From assembly GCA_016124895.1 (NCBI GenBank), contig WGMU01000048.1:1-34196 (forward strand): 34,196 nt of DNA, given 5' to 3'. Origin of the DNA: a bacterium (GTDB taxonomy: Bacteria > Planctomycetota > Planctomycetia > Planctomycetales > Planctomycetaceae). The notes below the pieces were generated by a model. That model was not told the origin of the DNA. It worked only from the letters and a program-made list of their open reading frames with translations, and ran no database searches. Shown in pieces: positions 1-8,874 of the stretch (the stretch's first letter is position 1; every line of letters begins with the position of its first letter). Made by a program: the position numbers and the translations under genes.

Positions 1-117
1 ACACTGGGCCTGCTCAAACAGCATCCCGGCAGAAAGCACAGCCTCGTGATGAAACGCCGCATGGCCGGATGGAACTCCGCCTTCCTCGCCGAAATCCTCT
101 TCGGACAAACAACTTAG
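1..117 (+). CDS. C-terminal end of a probable ISAs1-family transposase (partial)
   Basis: The frame is open from the window edge to a TAG at 115-117 and gives 38 residues containing LLKQHPGR, MKRRMAGW and FLAEILFG. A leucine pair, then a basic KRR..AGW stretch, then a FL.E.L end resembles the C-terminus of ISAs1/H-repeat transposases as I remember them. The DDE catalytic core lies outside the window, so activity cannot be judged. Its stop overlaps the stop of the convergent TPR gene by two bases. Shortly downstream, GCCCTG at 127-132 is the reverse complement of CAGGGC, the kind of start I associate with ISAs1-family ends, so the element may stop near 132. The family call rests on motif memory; a plain chromosomal gene end is the alternative. 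Confidence 0.5.
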   Translation, partial: TLGLLKQHPGRKHSLVMKRRMAGWNSAFLAEILFGQTT

Positions 118-1457
118 TGTGCGCTGGCCCTGGGCTCCATTCCGGCTTCCGACGAAATACCGCCCGGCGAATCAATCAATGTCAGATAAGTCGGATACGT
201 GGATAAGTCGAGACCGACGGCGGGATTATGATCCGGCGCTGTTCGTACTGCTGTATCGGCCGCCAGTTGAGTGATCCGCTTGAAAGAAAGTTGTGCCCAG
301 TTTGAGTATGAATAGCGAGTTCCAGCTCGACGACACCACGCCCAGGCTTCCCAGTATCGTCCGTTCTTTTCGAGCAACGAGACGATGTGCTGAACCGCTG
401 GTTCATTGCGGCCTTCAGACCGCAGGACGGCGTCGAGAAGACCGGTCAGCTCAAACAGATCAGCAGCCCGATCCGAGAACGCGGCCGATGCCGGGTGGCC
501 CAATGCGTGCAGCGTCAGTCCCATCTGATAATTCGCGCGTCGATGCTCGGGCTGCCGTACGAGGGCCTCTTGAAAGCAGCGAGCGGCAACCGGCAACGTT
601 CCCAGCTTTCGTGCCCAGAGGCCCCGCACAAGCCAGATGTGTGGGTTCTCGTCGGCTCCCTGTGGCAACCGACTCGACCAGTCAGAAAACGACGCGTTCG
701 GCGAATCAACCAGCATCTCGCCCAGCAAAGCATGCGCGCTGACGATCGACGGATTCAGTGAGAGCGCCTTGTCGAGATACTCGCGTGCGAGGACCGGTTC
801 TCCTTCCGAGTAGGCCACGGCGCCGAGTCCCGTCAGTATTAATGGATCGTCTGGTACCTTTTCCTGGCAGCCTTCCAGAAAGTCTCGATACTCCAGCGGT
901 CGCTCGGTATCACCAAGAATCGCCAGTTCCTGCAGGCTACAGGTACCAGACCGCGCGAGGCGTAATAACGCAGGCAGCGACTCCCAGCGCTGTCCGGTCA
1001 CGCCATAGAGAAATGCCAGCCTCTCCTGCACAGCGGCATTGTCCGGGCTGTGTGACGCGGCGTACTGGCAGGCTTCCAGAGCGTCCGTCAGCCGGCCACT
1101 GTCGCGAAACAATTCCGCCTGTGTAAATGCAGCCAGCACGCTTTCCGACGAGTCGTCTCGCGGCACATGCGAAAGAATCGTCAATGCGGTCTTTTGATCC
1201 TCTGAGCGGATCGCCGCTTCTGCAGCCACCAGACGACTCTGCTTCCAGTCCACCGACTCACGCGGAATACTCGTAGCGATTTTCAAGGCTCGCTGAAAGT
1301 CGCGCTGCTTCAGGGCACGTCGTGCAGCGTCCAGCAAATCTCCGGACGTCGGAGGCGGGTTCTTCAGAAACCACCAGGCTGCAAAACAGAAGACGACCGA
1401 GGTGGCAAGTAACGCCACAACGGTCGTCCGCAGCTGATGTCGTTGTGTCACTCTCAC
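114..1457 (-). CDS. Membrane-anchored TPR protein, possibly 3'-altered
   Basis: 447 residues with a GTG start. A short basic N-terminus is followed by one membrane segment (about residues 10-31), so most of the protein should face outwards. The rest is helical TPR-like repeats; the clearest are around residues 35-65 (AARRALKQRDFQRALKIA), 125-150 (ALEACQYAASHSPDNAAV), 215-245 (AREYLDKALSLNPSIVSA) and 290-320 (AARCFQEALVRQPEHRRA). TPRs normally bind partner proteins; no catalytic motif is seen. It is the last gene of the minus-strand cluster, 50 bases after the small lipoprotein gene. No good ribosome site precedes the GTG, so coupling to the upstream gene is plausible. The last residues overlap the putative insertion-sequence end, so the natural C-terminus may have been lost. 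It resembles the TPR protein at 5237-6472 in layout. Confidence 0.8.
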   Translation of the reverse strand: MRVTQRHQLRTTVVALLATSVVFCFAAWWFLKNPPPTSGDLLDAARRALKQRDFQRALKIATSIPRESVDWKQSRLVAAEAAIRSEDQKTALTILSHVPRDDSSESVLAAFTQAELFRDSGRLTDALEACQYAASHSPDNAAVQERLAFLYGVTGQRWESLPALLRLARSGTCSLQELAILGDTERPLEYRDFLEGCQEKVPDDPLILTGLGAVAYSEGEPVLAREYLDKALSLNPSIVSAHALLGEMLVDSPNASFSDWSSRLPQGADENPHIWLVRGLWARKLGTLPVAARCFQEALVRQPEHRRANYQMGLTLHALGHPASAAFSDRAADLFELTGLLDAVLRSEGRNEPAVQHIVSLLEKNGRYWEAWAWCRRAGTRYSYSNWAQLSFKRITQLAADTAVRTAPDHNPAVGLDLSTYPTYLTLIDSPGGISSEAGMEPRASAH

Positions 1458-1507
1458 GTGCCGCGTTCGCGCTCGATGCCTCAGATTTCAGAGTCCGGTC
1501 AGGCGAA

Positions 1508-1990
1508 CTACGGTTCAAGAGGAAGATCGAAGTGGTTCTCACCGCCTGCTGTCACGTCCGCCTGAAAGCCCGACTCATCCGGGTTCTGATACCTCTCCGG
1601 CAACGCCGAAGGCTCTGCTTCAACTTCTCCCTTGTGCATCTTCGACATGTCTACCTGGCCACTGGCATAGGCTTCGTGCGTATTCGACGTGCCTGGCTTT
1701 TTGGGGATCGCTTTCCGAATCGTGATCTTGTATTTCCCTGGCATCGCGCCATCGCCGTACTCATAGGTCGTCAGTACGTACTGACCTTCGCCGTCGGTCA
1801 ATCCCATTGCTGAACGCTGTCCCTCTGACGGAAAAAAACTGACAGTCGCCCCTTCCAGTGGAGCGCCGGCCAGTGTCACTTTTCCAGAGACTTCATAAGT
1901 AGTTTCCCGCCCTGCTTTACTGCCTCCGCATCCAGCAATGGCTGTGATGCTGAGCGTCATCAGCACACCCGCAAGCGATTTACAGTGCAT
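1508..1990 (-). CDS. Small lipoprotein with carboxypeptidase-regulatory-like (transthyretin-fold) domain
   Basis: 160 residues. The N-terminus is a lipoprotein signal with lipobox IAGC near residues 18-21, so the mature protein should start at that cysteine and be lipid-anchored. Next comes YEVSGKVTLAGAPLEGATVSFFP, the usual opening of carboxypeptidase-regulatory-like beta-sandwich domains in planctomycete lipoproteins, followed by DGEGQYVL and GKYKITI, the later strands of that fold. The C-terminal third (PERYQNPDESGF) is the common tail of these proteins. A GGAATGAG stretch sits a few bases before the ATG. In planctomycetes these small proteins are very often encoded beside DUF1559 genes, as here (DUF1559 lies 100 bases upstream). 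Specific function unknown. Confidence 0.85.
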   Translation of the reverse strand: MHCKSLAGVLMTLSITAIAGCGGSKAGRETTYEVSGKVTLAGAPLEGATVSFFPSEGQRSAMGLTDGEGQYVLTTYEYGDGAMPGKYKITIRKAIPKKPGTSNTHEAYASGQVDMSKMHKGEVEAEPSALPERYQNPDESGFQADVTAGGENHFDLPLEP

Positions 1991-2090
1991 GACTCATTCC
2001 ATGATAAGAGTGGAAACAGATACAGAAAAACCAACAGAGGACAGCTTTCGGTCCCCTGTTGGTCCTGAGCGATCAGTACCGTTACGCGGT

Positions 2091-3185
2091 TCAGTATTCT
2101 GCAGCGTCACCACCATTGACAGAACCCAGTGCCCCCCACACGCCGAACGGACTTGGGCCGCCTTTCGGTGGGCAGCCAGCCAGCGGGTAGTCCGACATGG
2201 CGCCGGGACAGTTCAGGTTGCCGGTGTCGATGCTGTCATTGATAAATCGAACCGTACCGTCTCCGATCAATACATGGACACCGCCTGGATGACGGCTCGA
2301 TGGCGGATAGATTCCATCCTCGCCGTCCCAGCCACCCTGGGTATAGCTTCCCTGATTCGGGCCGAGCAGCGTGTTGCACCCGGTAAATGCCGGTGCCCCA
2401 TCCGGCCAGCGATGTCCGTGCCAGCCAGCGGCGGAACCGGTGTACTGATCACCCTGCGGATTCGCCACGCCATTCTGCTGACGGAATGTCAGTACCTGGT
2501 TTGTGTTGTATCTGAATCCATCTGTCGAATTCAGATGTGTGCGACCGTTGATGATGTAGTCGTTGTTGATGGTGTTCGTATCAAAGGCAATGATGCGCTC
2601 TCCGACAAAGATGGTATTTGACAGGCCGTCTGTTACTTCAGAGAACAGGCGACAGTGTCCATTCCCCATGAACGCTCCCCGCATTCCACGACCACCGTTC
2701 GGCATCCACTCATTGATGTCCCAGCTTCCGTCACCGCGCGAAAACGCGTAGCTGCTACCCTGAACCGTGTTGCCCGGAATGCTCGCGGCGCCGGGATCCG
2801 AAGGACACAGAATTGACGGGATCTTCGTCTGCCAGGGGGCATAGCCACCGTTCCACGGTTCGACCACGAATTTATCCTGGGCGCACCGATTATAGGCGGC
2901 ATCCTGATCAAGATATGGCAGCAGGCTGACGTAGGGGCTCTGACGTCGACCACCTACGCCACCTACGTATCCTTCTCCGGAAGGCATCATGCCGTAGGTC
3001 TGCTCATAGTTGTGGAGCGCCAAGCCCAACTGCTTCAGATTGTTTTTGCACTGAGTTCGCCGTGCGGCTTCGCGCGCCGATTGAACGGCGGGCAGAAGCA
3101 GAGCCACCAGAATCGCGATAATTGCGATCACGACCAGAAGTTCGATCAGCGTAAACGCCGACCTTCTGCGGGTTCGCCGAGCCAT
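2091..3185 (-). CDS. DUF1559 pseudopilin-like protein
   Basis: 364 residues from the chosen ATG. The N-terminus [21 protein letters not shown] is a type IV pilin/pseudopilin-like prepilin motif followed by a hydrophobic helix and the family hallmark [21 protein letters not shown]. The large C-terminal domain ends with [17 protein letters not shown], the H-x-G-G...DG segment typical of DUF1559. This family is expanded to dozens of copies in planctomycetes; the helix should anchor it in the inner membrane, perhaps after prepilin-peptidase processing. The residue just before F is Ala rather than the usual Gly, so processing may be weak or different. An upstream in-frame ATG would add 29 atypical residues; the strong GGGAGGAT site fixes the start at 3185. 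It lies between the CRTAC1-like gene and the small lipoprotein gene. Molecular role unknown. Confidence 0.95.
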   Translation of the reverse strand: MARRTRRRSAFTLIELLVVIAIIAILVALLLPAVQSAREAARRTQCKNNLKQLGLALHNYEQTYGMMPSGEGYVGGVGGRRQSPYVSLLPYLDQDAAYNRCAQDKFVVEPWNGGYAPWQTKIPSILCPSDPGAASIPGNTVQGSSYAFSRGDGSWDINEWMPNGGRGMRGAFMGNGHCRLFSEVTDGLSNTIFVGERIIAFDTNTINNDYIINGRTHLNSTDGFRYNTNQVLTFRQQNGVANPQGDQYTGSAAGWHGHRWPDGAPAFTGCNTLLGPNQGSYTQGGWDGEDGIYPPSSRHPGGVHVLIGDGTVRFINDSIDTGNLNCPGAMSDYPLAGCPPKGGPSPFGVWGALGSVNGGDAAEY

Positions 3186-3191
3186 GAATTG

Positions 3192-3199
3192 ATCCTCCC
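3192..3199 (-). promoter_or_regulatory. Ribosome binding site deciding the DUF1559 start
   Basis: GGGAGGAT on the minus strand, six bases before the ATG at 3185-3183. It places the start directly before the prepilin-like N-terminus and rejects the 29-residue longer version. Confidence 0.8.
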
Positions 3200-3369
3200 G
3201 AAGACAGACAAGAGAAAATGGCGGCCACTGTCGAACGACGGACCGAAGAGACACGAGTGATGAAGGTACCATTTACAAACGAGAATGTTTAGCCCATTAG
3301 ACGATTTTCTTTAAGACATTGCGTAATTATGGCCTGGCCGGGTTCTGGCCTGTCACGCCCGTGGACCTG

Positions 3370-5244
3370 TCAATCACCTTCTGCGGCTGGCATCTCCAGG
3401 CCGGATTCCTGATCGATACTCTGCCTTCGGCCGCCTGGCCAAATGACTTGAATCGAGATATCAGAATCCTCGGGAAACGCCGCCAGACACTCGCGCGAGC
3501 TGGCTGACTGGAAGCTCCCCCCTGCCGAAATCGTGCGACGCTGAACAAGCCCGCCTGCGGAGAACTCGACCGCCGCTCCGATTGCGCTCCGGTTGGAGAC
3601 AGTACCGATCAGTCTGACTCTAACCGTCCGCGCGTGAGACGCGGTGACATTCCGCAAAACCACGGAGGGGGCGAGCTGATGAGAGACGACAAGGTCGGTG
3701 CGACCATCAGAATCGAGATCACCTGCAGCGACGCCGCGGCCGATCCGCGGCTGATTGAAGTAGTTTCCCGCCCACGCGGAAGCTTCCTGAAAAGTCCCGT
3801 CGAGACGGTTCACCATCAGTTGCGGCGGCATGTGGTACGGCTGAGGCTGCGGCATCCAGGTACGGTCATCGACGTGCCCGTTCGCAATGAACAGATCGAG
3901 CCAGCCGTCCTGATCGGCATCCAGGAAGACGGTCCCGAAACCGAGCGTCTGGCGGCTCAGCGGACCCAGCCGGCTTGACCTTGTCGCGTCGCGGAAGACG
4001 AGTTGTCCCGAGTTCTCATAGAGCGTATTCGTGTCGCCGTAGAAGTGTGTCAGGAACAGGTCGGTCGTCCCGTTCCCGTCATAGTCACCAGCCGCAATGC
4101 CCATACTGGCCTGAGCGAATCCAGATTCGTTGAGCGCCGTAGCGCTCGCCAGCGCCAGGTTCGTCAAATGGAAATCCTCAGCAGGGCTCGCGCGGGACAG
4201 TGACCTGAGCAAGGCTGATTCTGCATCTTTAGATGTGGCGTTCACGACGTTCGACTTAAACAGGAAGTTGGCTTCACCGTCGTTGGCGACATAAACCTCG
4301 GGCACGAGATCATCATCGAGGTCCGTGATGACAACCCCCAGACCTTTGCCTCGAAGCCCCGCCAGTCCGCAGTTCGCCGAGACGTCGACCATCCTGCCTG
4401 TGCCGTCCGACAGAAACAGCACATCGTCAACTCCATCAAAAATCGCGGGAGAACAGCCCTCATAGCCAGTCGGGCTCGCCGGGTTCGGACAGAGCCGAGG
4501 AGTCTCGTCGGACTCATCGAGATAGTTCACGACGTACAGGTCGAGATGGCCGTCGAGATTGAGGTCGGCAAACGCCGCGCTGGAACTCCAGACAGGAACG
4601 CTGGTCCCGCTTTCGATCGTTGCGTCCGAGAACGTGCCATCTCCGTTGTTGCGCCACAGCGAATTCGGCCCGAACGCCGTGACGTACAGATCGTCGAAAC
4701 CGTCTGAGTCGAGATCGCCGACCGAACAGCCATGTGCGTATCCGAACTGCTGAAGGAACGCGTTGTCGGAACACCGCTCAAACTGCCAGTGTCCCAGATT
4801 GCGGAACAGGACTGAAGGCGTTGAGTGGTCATTCAGTGAAAGCGGCAGACGGCAGCCGTTGGTCATGAAAATGTCGAGTCGGTGATCGCCGTCAATATCG
4901 AGCAGCCCGACGCCTCCGCCATTCGTTTCGATAATCCGCCGCTGACCGTGCATATCGTCGTAGCGCTGGAAGTCAAAGCCAGACTCAGCCGCCACGATGT
5001 CGAACTTCGGCATCAGGCGATTCAGAGGCTCCGGCTTGAGTCCCGCCTCAGACGATTCAGGATCCTGTCCGGCCGAACTGGATTCTGAAAGCTCGACCGT
5101 TTTCGGTTTCGAGACGTCGTCGCGCAGCGTCGATTCGTCTTTGCCGCAACCAGCGAGCAGCGCCGCGAGGACAAGCACTCCCAGCCCGTAGTGCCATCGA
5201 TCGCGTGTGCCGTTCATCTGGTTCATAGGCGACAGGTCAGTCAT
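3370..5244 (-). CDS. CRTAC1-like lipoprotein: FG-GAP/VCBS beta-propeller plus ASPIC/UnbV domain
   Basis: 624 residues from ATG 5244-5242. The signal peptide carries lipobox LLAGC (about residues 30-34), so this is a lipoprotein. The body holds FG-GAP/VCBS-type repeats with calcium-loop-like motifs: DIDGDHRLDIFM, DLDSDGFDDLYV, DLNLDGHLDLYV, DYDGNGTTDLFL, DADQDGWLDLFI and DLDSDGRTDLVV. These form an extracellular beta-propeller. The C-terminus (RVRLIGTVSNRSAIGAAVE ... VIWPGGRRQSI) is the ASPIC/UnbV domain. In planctomycetes and other bacteria such proteins often neighbour TPR proteins. The start overlaps the TPR gene upstream by 8 bases (ATGACTGA), indicating translational coupling; 12 further upstream codons are open but would bring a larger overlap. 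Likely a surface binding or scaffold protein; ligand unknown. Confidence 0.92.
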   Translation of the reverse strand: MTDLSPMNQMNGTRDRWHYGLGVLVLAALLAGCGKDESTLRDDVSKPKTVELSESSSAGQDPESSEAGLKPEPLNRLMPKFDIVAAESGFDFQRYDDMHGQRRIIETNGGGVGLLDIDGDHRLDIFMTNGCRLPLSLNDHSTPSVLFRNLGHWQFERCSDNAFLQQFGYAHGCSVGDLDSDGFDDLYVTAFGPNSLWRNNGDGTFSDATIESGTSVPVWSSSAAFADLNLDGHLDLYVVNYLDESDETPRLCPNPASPTGYEGCSPAIFDGVDDVLFLSDGTGRMVDVSANCGLAGLRGKGLGVVITDLDDDLVPEVYVANDGEANFLFKSNVVNATSKDAESALLRSLSRASPAEDFHLTNLALASATALNESGFAQASMGIAAGDYDGNGTTDLFLTHFYGDTNTLYENSGQLVFRDATRSSRLGPLSRQTLGFGTVFLDADQDGWLDLFIANGHVDDRTWMPQPQPYHMPPQLMVNRLDGTFQEASAWAGNYFNQPRIGRGVAAGDLDSDGRTDLVVSHQLAPSVVLRNVTASHARTVRVRLIGTVSNRSAIGAAVEFSAGGLVQRRTISAGGSFQSASSRECLAAFPEDSDISIQVIWPGGRRQSIDQESGLEMPAAEGD

Positions 5245-6472
5245 CAGCTTGCAGTTCCGCACGTCCGGGAGACTCGGCATTCTGTCGGGCGTAGCTGCGG
5301 AATACGGCAGCCGCGTCTGTCAGACCGATCTGATCACACTGTTCAGCGAACTTGAGAATCTCGGCAGGATGACCGATCTTCACTCGCGGCAGGTTGACGC
5401 GTATCCGCGCGAGAGCCAATGACTTTTCCTCGGCTTCATGGAGGGCCGTTTCATCGTCGAGATGCCTCAGCGCCGTCACCAGCCCCATCTGGCACGCAGA
5501 ATGTGTCGGCACGACAGCCAGAAGTCGCTGGAACTCCCTCCGTGCGTCGTCCCAGCGTTGTTCCTGCAGAGCAAACTGGCCGCGCATTTCCGTCAGCAGC
5601 CACGGTTCGGAGCTGTCAAAATCCGGGACGTCGGCAATGACGGGAGAAAACTCTGACCAGTCATCCTGCTCATACAGACATTCGAGCAGCGCGGCGATAC
5701 ACCGAAGATTGCCAGGCAACCTTGTGCATAGATCGCGCAACAACCGCTCAGCCAGGTCGGGCCGCCCTTCGCCGGTCAGATAGCGTCCCAGCGCAATCTG
5801 CAACTGAGGATTGTCAGGATCAACCCACAGAAACTCACGCAGTTGGCTGGCGCCTCGCGTCGTACGATAGAGCAGCAGATACGGAAAGAAGTACTGTTTT
5901 GAATCGTTGAGATCGGCCAGCCCTTCAATGTGCGACGCTGCATGAATCGCCTGTCGCTCCTCGAACCGCAGCTCCACCGACAGCAGATACGTCAACCATT
6001 CGCGAGCAGTAACCCGGCCCTCGGCTACTCCGTCACGACGGCCAGCCGTCAAATCCAGGTACTCACGAAAGGCGTTTTCGGCGGCTGCCGCTCGATTCAG
6101 TCTGCCCAGCGAAACGCCGGCCTGAAGCCGTGCGGCCAGACCGAAGCGAGGATGCGTAACGGGAATCGCCTCGTAGCACGACACGGCAATCTGTAATCGA
6201 TCGTCTTTGTCGAGCAGTTTGCCGAGCATTGCCAGCGTGTCTGCATAGTCAGGATCAATGCCGAATGTTTCGCGGAACTGCCTTTGCGCCTGCGCAATGT
6301 CGGCTTCTGAAATCCCTGCCGGAAATGCGTTGCCACGTCCGCGTGTCAGAACCACTCCAGCCAGTCCGACCACCATGACAGCCAGAAGTAGCAATGCCAC
6401 GCTGCGGACGTTGAACGCACCTGTCGCAGACTTCGCTGAAGTGGCGTGTTCCTGCTGAGCAGACTTGGTCAT
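5237..6472 (-). CDS. Membrane-anchored TPR protein
   Basis: 411 residues from ATG 6472-6470. About 23 polar residues precede one membrane helix (SVALLLLAVMVVGLAGVVL), then a helical TPR-rich domain: YADTLAMLGKLLDKDDRLQIAVSCYE-type pairs early, LQIALGRYLTGEGRPDLAERLL near the middle, and WDDARREFQRLLAVVPTHSACQ later. No catalytic motif is seen. An upstream ATG at 6514 would add 14 residues (MAVKLSLFFCGRSA) that do not resemble a signal or TPR; neither start has a strong ribosome site, so the choice is uncertain. The gene lies between the multiheme cytochrome gene (72-base gap) and the CRTAC1-like gene (8-base overlap), so the three products are probably made together. Inferred role: scaffold linking the heme protein and the beta-propeller protein. 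Confidence 0.85.
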   Translation of the reverse strand: MTKSAQQEHATSAKSATGAFNVRSVALLLLAVMVVGLAGVVLTRGRGNAFPAGISEADIAQAQRQFRETFGIDPDYADTLAMLGKLLDKDDRLQIAVSCYEAIPVTHPRFGLAARLQAGVSLGRLNRAAAAENAFREYLDLTAGRRDGVAEGRVTAREWLTYLLSVELRFEERQAIHAASHIEGLADLNDSKQYFFPYLLLYRTTRGASQLREFLWVDPDNPQLQIALGRYLTGEGRPDLAERLLRDLCTRLPGNLRCIAALLECLYEQDDWSEFSPVIADVPDFDSSEPWLLTEMRGQFALQEQRWDDARREFQRLLAVVPTHSACQMGLVTALRHLDDETALHEAEEKSLALARIRVNLPRVKIGHPAEILKFAEQCDQIGLTDAAAVFRSYARQNAESPGRAELQADD

Positions 6473-6544
6473 GGCGCTTCTGCCACAGAAGAAGAGACTC
6501 AATTTGACGGCCATCGAAGCGGATGTGCCGGCACGCGACCACGG

Positions 6545-8407
6545 TCAGTCTTTCGGCGGTCGTGCTGTCTGGATTCGCTGCAGGAGACGTTCCTGGCGTC
6601 GAGCTGCTTCAGGCTGCCCGGTCCGGCTCAGCTTGTCAATTAACCATTCATGAACCTGAATCAGCAGCGGATTCAAAGTAACAGCCTGTCGAGCGGCCTC
6701 AACCGCTTCGTCCGAACGCCCAAGATTCCACAACGCGTCGGCACGCATCGCATGAGTGCCCGCCGAACTGGCCTCAATGGCAAGCAGTTCGTCGGCAAAC
6801 TGAAGTGCCTGATTCCACTTCGCTTGCCTGTAACAGCTTCGCAGGCAACCTTCGAGTGCGGCCTCCTTCACCCCCGGCAGATCAATCGCTGATTGATAAA
6901 ACTCGAAGGCCTGCGCCGGCGTGCTGTGTTCGAGCTGTAGAGCTGCAAATGTTGTCAGCACGTCGGCATCGTCAGGCCAGGCGGCCAGCGACTGCTGAAA
7001 CCACTTGGTGAGTGATGCAGGTGGAGTTTGTCCTCTCTTCAGAAAGTACGTCCATGACCCCAGTGCCAGCACGCGGGCCTGTTCCCACTCCGGTAATCTC
7101 TGATGCGACGCGTCAAAGAACTGCAGTGACGCACCGGTCTCCTCTGGCTTGTGCTCTGAATGACCTGACTGCCCTGCAAAGCGTACGATTCGATGGTCTG
7201 TCTGGCTGACGTGCGAAACATTGCTGGCATTGAGCGCTGGCATGTGGCAGTCGATGCACGAATTCTGTCGCCCGTGACGTTGTTCCGGCGTGAGTCGACA
7301 CGACTCGTCCGTATGACACTTCAGGCACCGGGACCGATAGAACTCGACTCGCTCTGTCGCAGTCGGGAGACGATGCGGATCGTGACACGAAATGCAGCCG
7401 AGCGTCCCTTCGCCTTTCTTGAAACAAAGACTGTCGCGCATCTGCGTCACATGGCTGATCGTATGCGTGCGCCCGTCTGCACCGACTCCCGTATCCGCAA
7501 CCATGACCGTCCAGATGTCCTCGTAACTCTGACCGGGCCGGAAATCAAACTCGGATCGCTGAGGTCGGCGAACACGCGCGACTCCCTGAAGATGGCACTG
7601 GTAACAGACACTATCCCGGAGATTCGTCGACAGCTTTGCTGGATTGATGATCGGATCAGACTCGTCGCCCGCCGGTTTTCCTGCAGTTTGAAACGCGATG
7701 TGCTCAGCCCCTGGCCCATGGCACTTCTCGCACCCAATCTGCATCTCGACGAACGCGCCCGCAGAGTACGCGTTCGCTCGCCGCGACTGTGGTTCAATTC
7801 GTCCTGCATGACAGGCGAGACACTGGTCGACGACGCGTCGATCAAAACGCCGAGGATCGTTCGCACGATAGCTCGGCGCGAGTCCCCACGATTGCGACCG
7901 GGCGTACCAGTTAACGGGCGACATGAACAGCGCGTCGCCTCGCCGCTGGAGAAAGGCGAGTGCCCTCTGGCCGGAGCCGATCACGTACGACATCGGATAA
8001 CCGGTATCACAGATCTGATCGCCTGCCTGGTCAAACAGCAGTTCGTGGTGCGAAACATGTCCGTCTTCGCAGCGGACTTCGAGAACGCTTGATCCACCGT
8101 TCACGCGGTGAGCTGCCCCTGCCGGATACGCTGACCAGTCGAACTGCTCGATCGACCGGAACGACTGAGCCATCGGATGCGTCGCGTAGGACTCGGCGAT
8201 TTCGGCATGACACTCGACACACGCGTCACTGCCAGCGAATCCTTCCGTTGGCGGCGTCGAATACTCGACAACAGAGGAAGCATCTCTGGAGCCCGATGCC
8301 GCAGTCCCCGCTTGTTCGCCGCTTTCCCGGACCAGCAGCACAGCCGCGCTGAGAATCGTGGCGGCGATCAAACAGCAGGCGAGAGCAACGGTCCGGCTCC
8401 GCGTCAC
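6545..8407 (-). CDS. Seven-heme c-type cytochrome with C-terminal TPR domain
   Basis: 620 residues, GTG start with ACGAGGA a few bases upstream. The N-terminal hydrophobic segment (about residues 8-26) exports or anchors the protein. Seven CxxCH heme-binding motifs are visible: CVECH (from residue 63), CLACH, CEKCH, CYQCH, CISCH, CLKCH and CIDCH, spread over the first two thirds. This pattern, with GPGAEH after the third motif and SCHDPH at the fifth, resembles cytochrome c554-like multiheme proteins. From about residue 450 the sequence changes to TPR helices (PDDADVLTTFAALQLEHS, DEAVEAARQAVTLNPLL). The product should work outside the inner membrane in electron transfer, with the TPR part binding partners. 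It is the first gene of the cluster that continues with TPR and CRTAC1-like genes. Electron donor and acceptor cannot be read from sequence. Confidence 0.92.
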   Translation of the reverse strand: MTRSRTVALACCLIAATILSAAVLLVRESGEQAGTAASGSRDASSVVEYSTPPTEGFAGSDACVECHAEIAESYATHPMAQSFRSIEQFDWSAYPAGAAHRVNGGSSVLEVRCEDGHVSHHELLFDQAGDQICDTGYPMSYVIGSGQRALAFLQRRGDALFMSPVNWYARSQSWGLAPSYRANDPRRFDRRVVDQCLACHAGRIEPQSRRANAYSAGAFVEMQIGCEKCHGPGAEHIAFQTAGKPAGDESDPIINPAKLSTNLRDSVCYQCHLQGVARVRRPQRSEFDFRPGQSYEDIWTVMVADTGVGADGRTHTISHVTQMRDSLCFKKGEGTLGCISCHDPHRLPTATERVEFYRSRCLKCHTDESCRLTPEQRHGRQNSCIDCHMPALNASNVSHVSQTDHRIVRFAGQSGHSEHKPEETGASLQFFDASHQRLPEWEQARVLALGSWTYFLKRGQTPPASLTKWFQQSLAAWPDDADVLTTFAALQLEHSTPAQAFEFYQSAIDLPGVKEAALEGCLRSCYRQAKWNQALQFADELLAIEASSAGTHAMRADALWNLGRSDEAVEAARQAVTLNPLLIQVHEWLIDKLSRTGQPEAARRQERLLQRIQTARPPKD

Positions 8408-8443
8408 GCACTTGTCCTCGTGATGTCGTCAGAGGCAGGCGAA

Positions 8444-8848
8444 TCAGACTTCTGAATAAGTCGCGAAGGCTTTTGGCGTTTCCCACAGCGAGACTTCTCT
8501 GACGGGAAAGCCCTGCGACTTTGTGTATTCGTAAATCAGCTTCGCGATGTTTTCGGCCGTCGGGTTGTCCGGGATCAGCTTGAGCGGCTCACCCTGGGAT
8601 TTCAGAAAATCAACGACTGGATCTGACTCGCACAGAATCATTCGGTGATCGAGTTCGTCGTCGATCCAGGTGCGAACGGACGACTTGATGTCGGAAAAGT
8701 CGACAAGCATCCCGCGATCATCGAGCACTTCATTCTGCAGAACGATCACTGCACGCCCATTGTGACCATGCAGATGCCGGCACTTTCCCGCATAGTTGAG
8801 GAGCCGGTGCCCGTAACAGAACTCGATATTCTGAGTGACTTGAAACAT
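8444..8848 (-). CDS. queD: 6-carboxytetrahydropterin synthase QueD / 6-pyruvoyltetrahydropterin synthase family
   Basis: 134 residues, the normal family length. Zinc ligands appear as His14 (CYGHRL) and His27/His29 in CRHLHGHN; Cys23 fits the catalytic cysteine in the family pattern C-x3-H-x-H. ELDHRMI supplies the catalytic-dyad region, PTAENIAK is the conserved helix, and WETPKAFATY carries the C-terminal Glu that binds the pterin. QueD converts dihydroneopterin triphosphate to 6-carboxytetrahydropterin in queuosine/7-deazaguanine synthesis; PTPS paralogues make pyruvoyltetrahydropterin. No queC, queE or queF is adjacent, so sequence alone does not separate these options. It lies 26 bases after yidC and 36 bases before the cytochrome gene. 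Cytoplasmic. Confidence 0.88.
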   Translation of the reverse strand: MFQVTQNIEFCYGHRLLNYAGKCRHLHGHNGRAVIVLQNEVLDDRGMLVDFSDIKSSVRTWIDDELDHRMILCESDPVVDFLKSQGEPLKLIPDNPTAENIAKLIYEYTKSQGFPVREVSLWETPKAFATYSEV

Positions 8849-8874
8849 CGTCGTTTCTCAAATCTGCCAGCGGA

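Noticed and set aside
7193-8092. 299-residue plus-strand open frame opposite the multiheme cytochrome
   Set aside because: It lies fully antisense to a gene with seven heme motifs; its product is Arg-rich and unlike any family.
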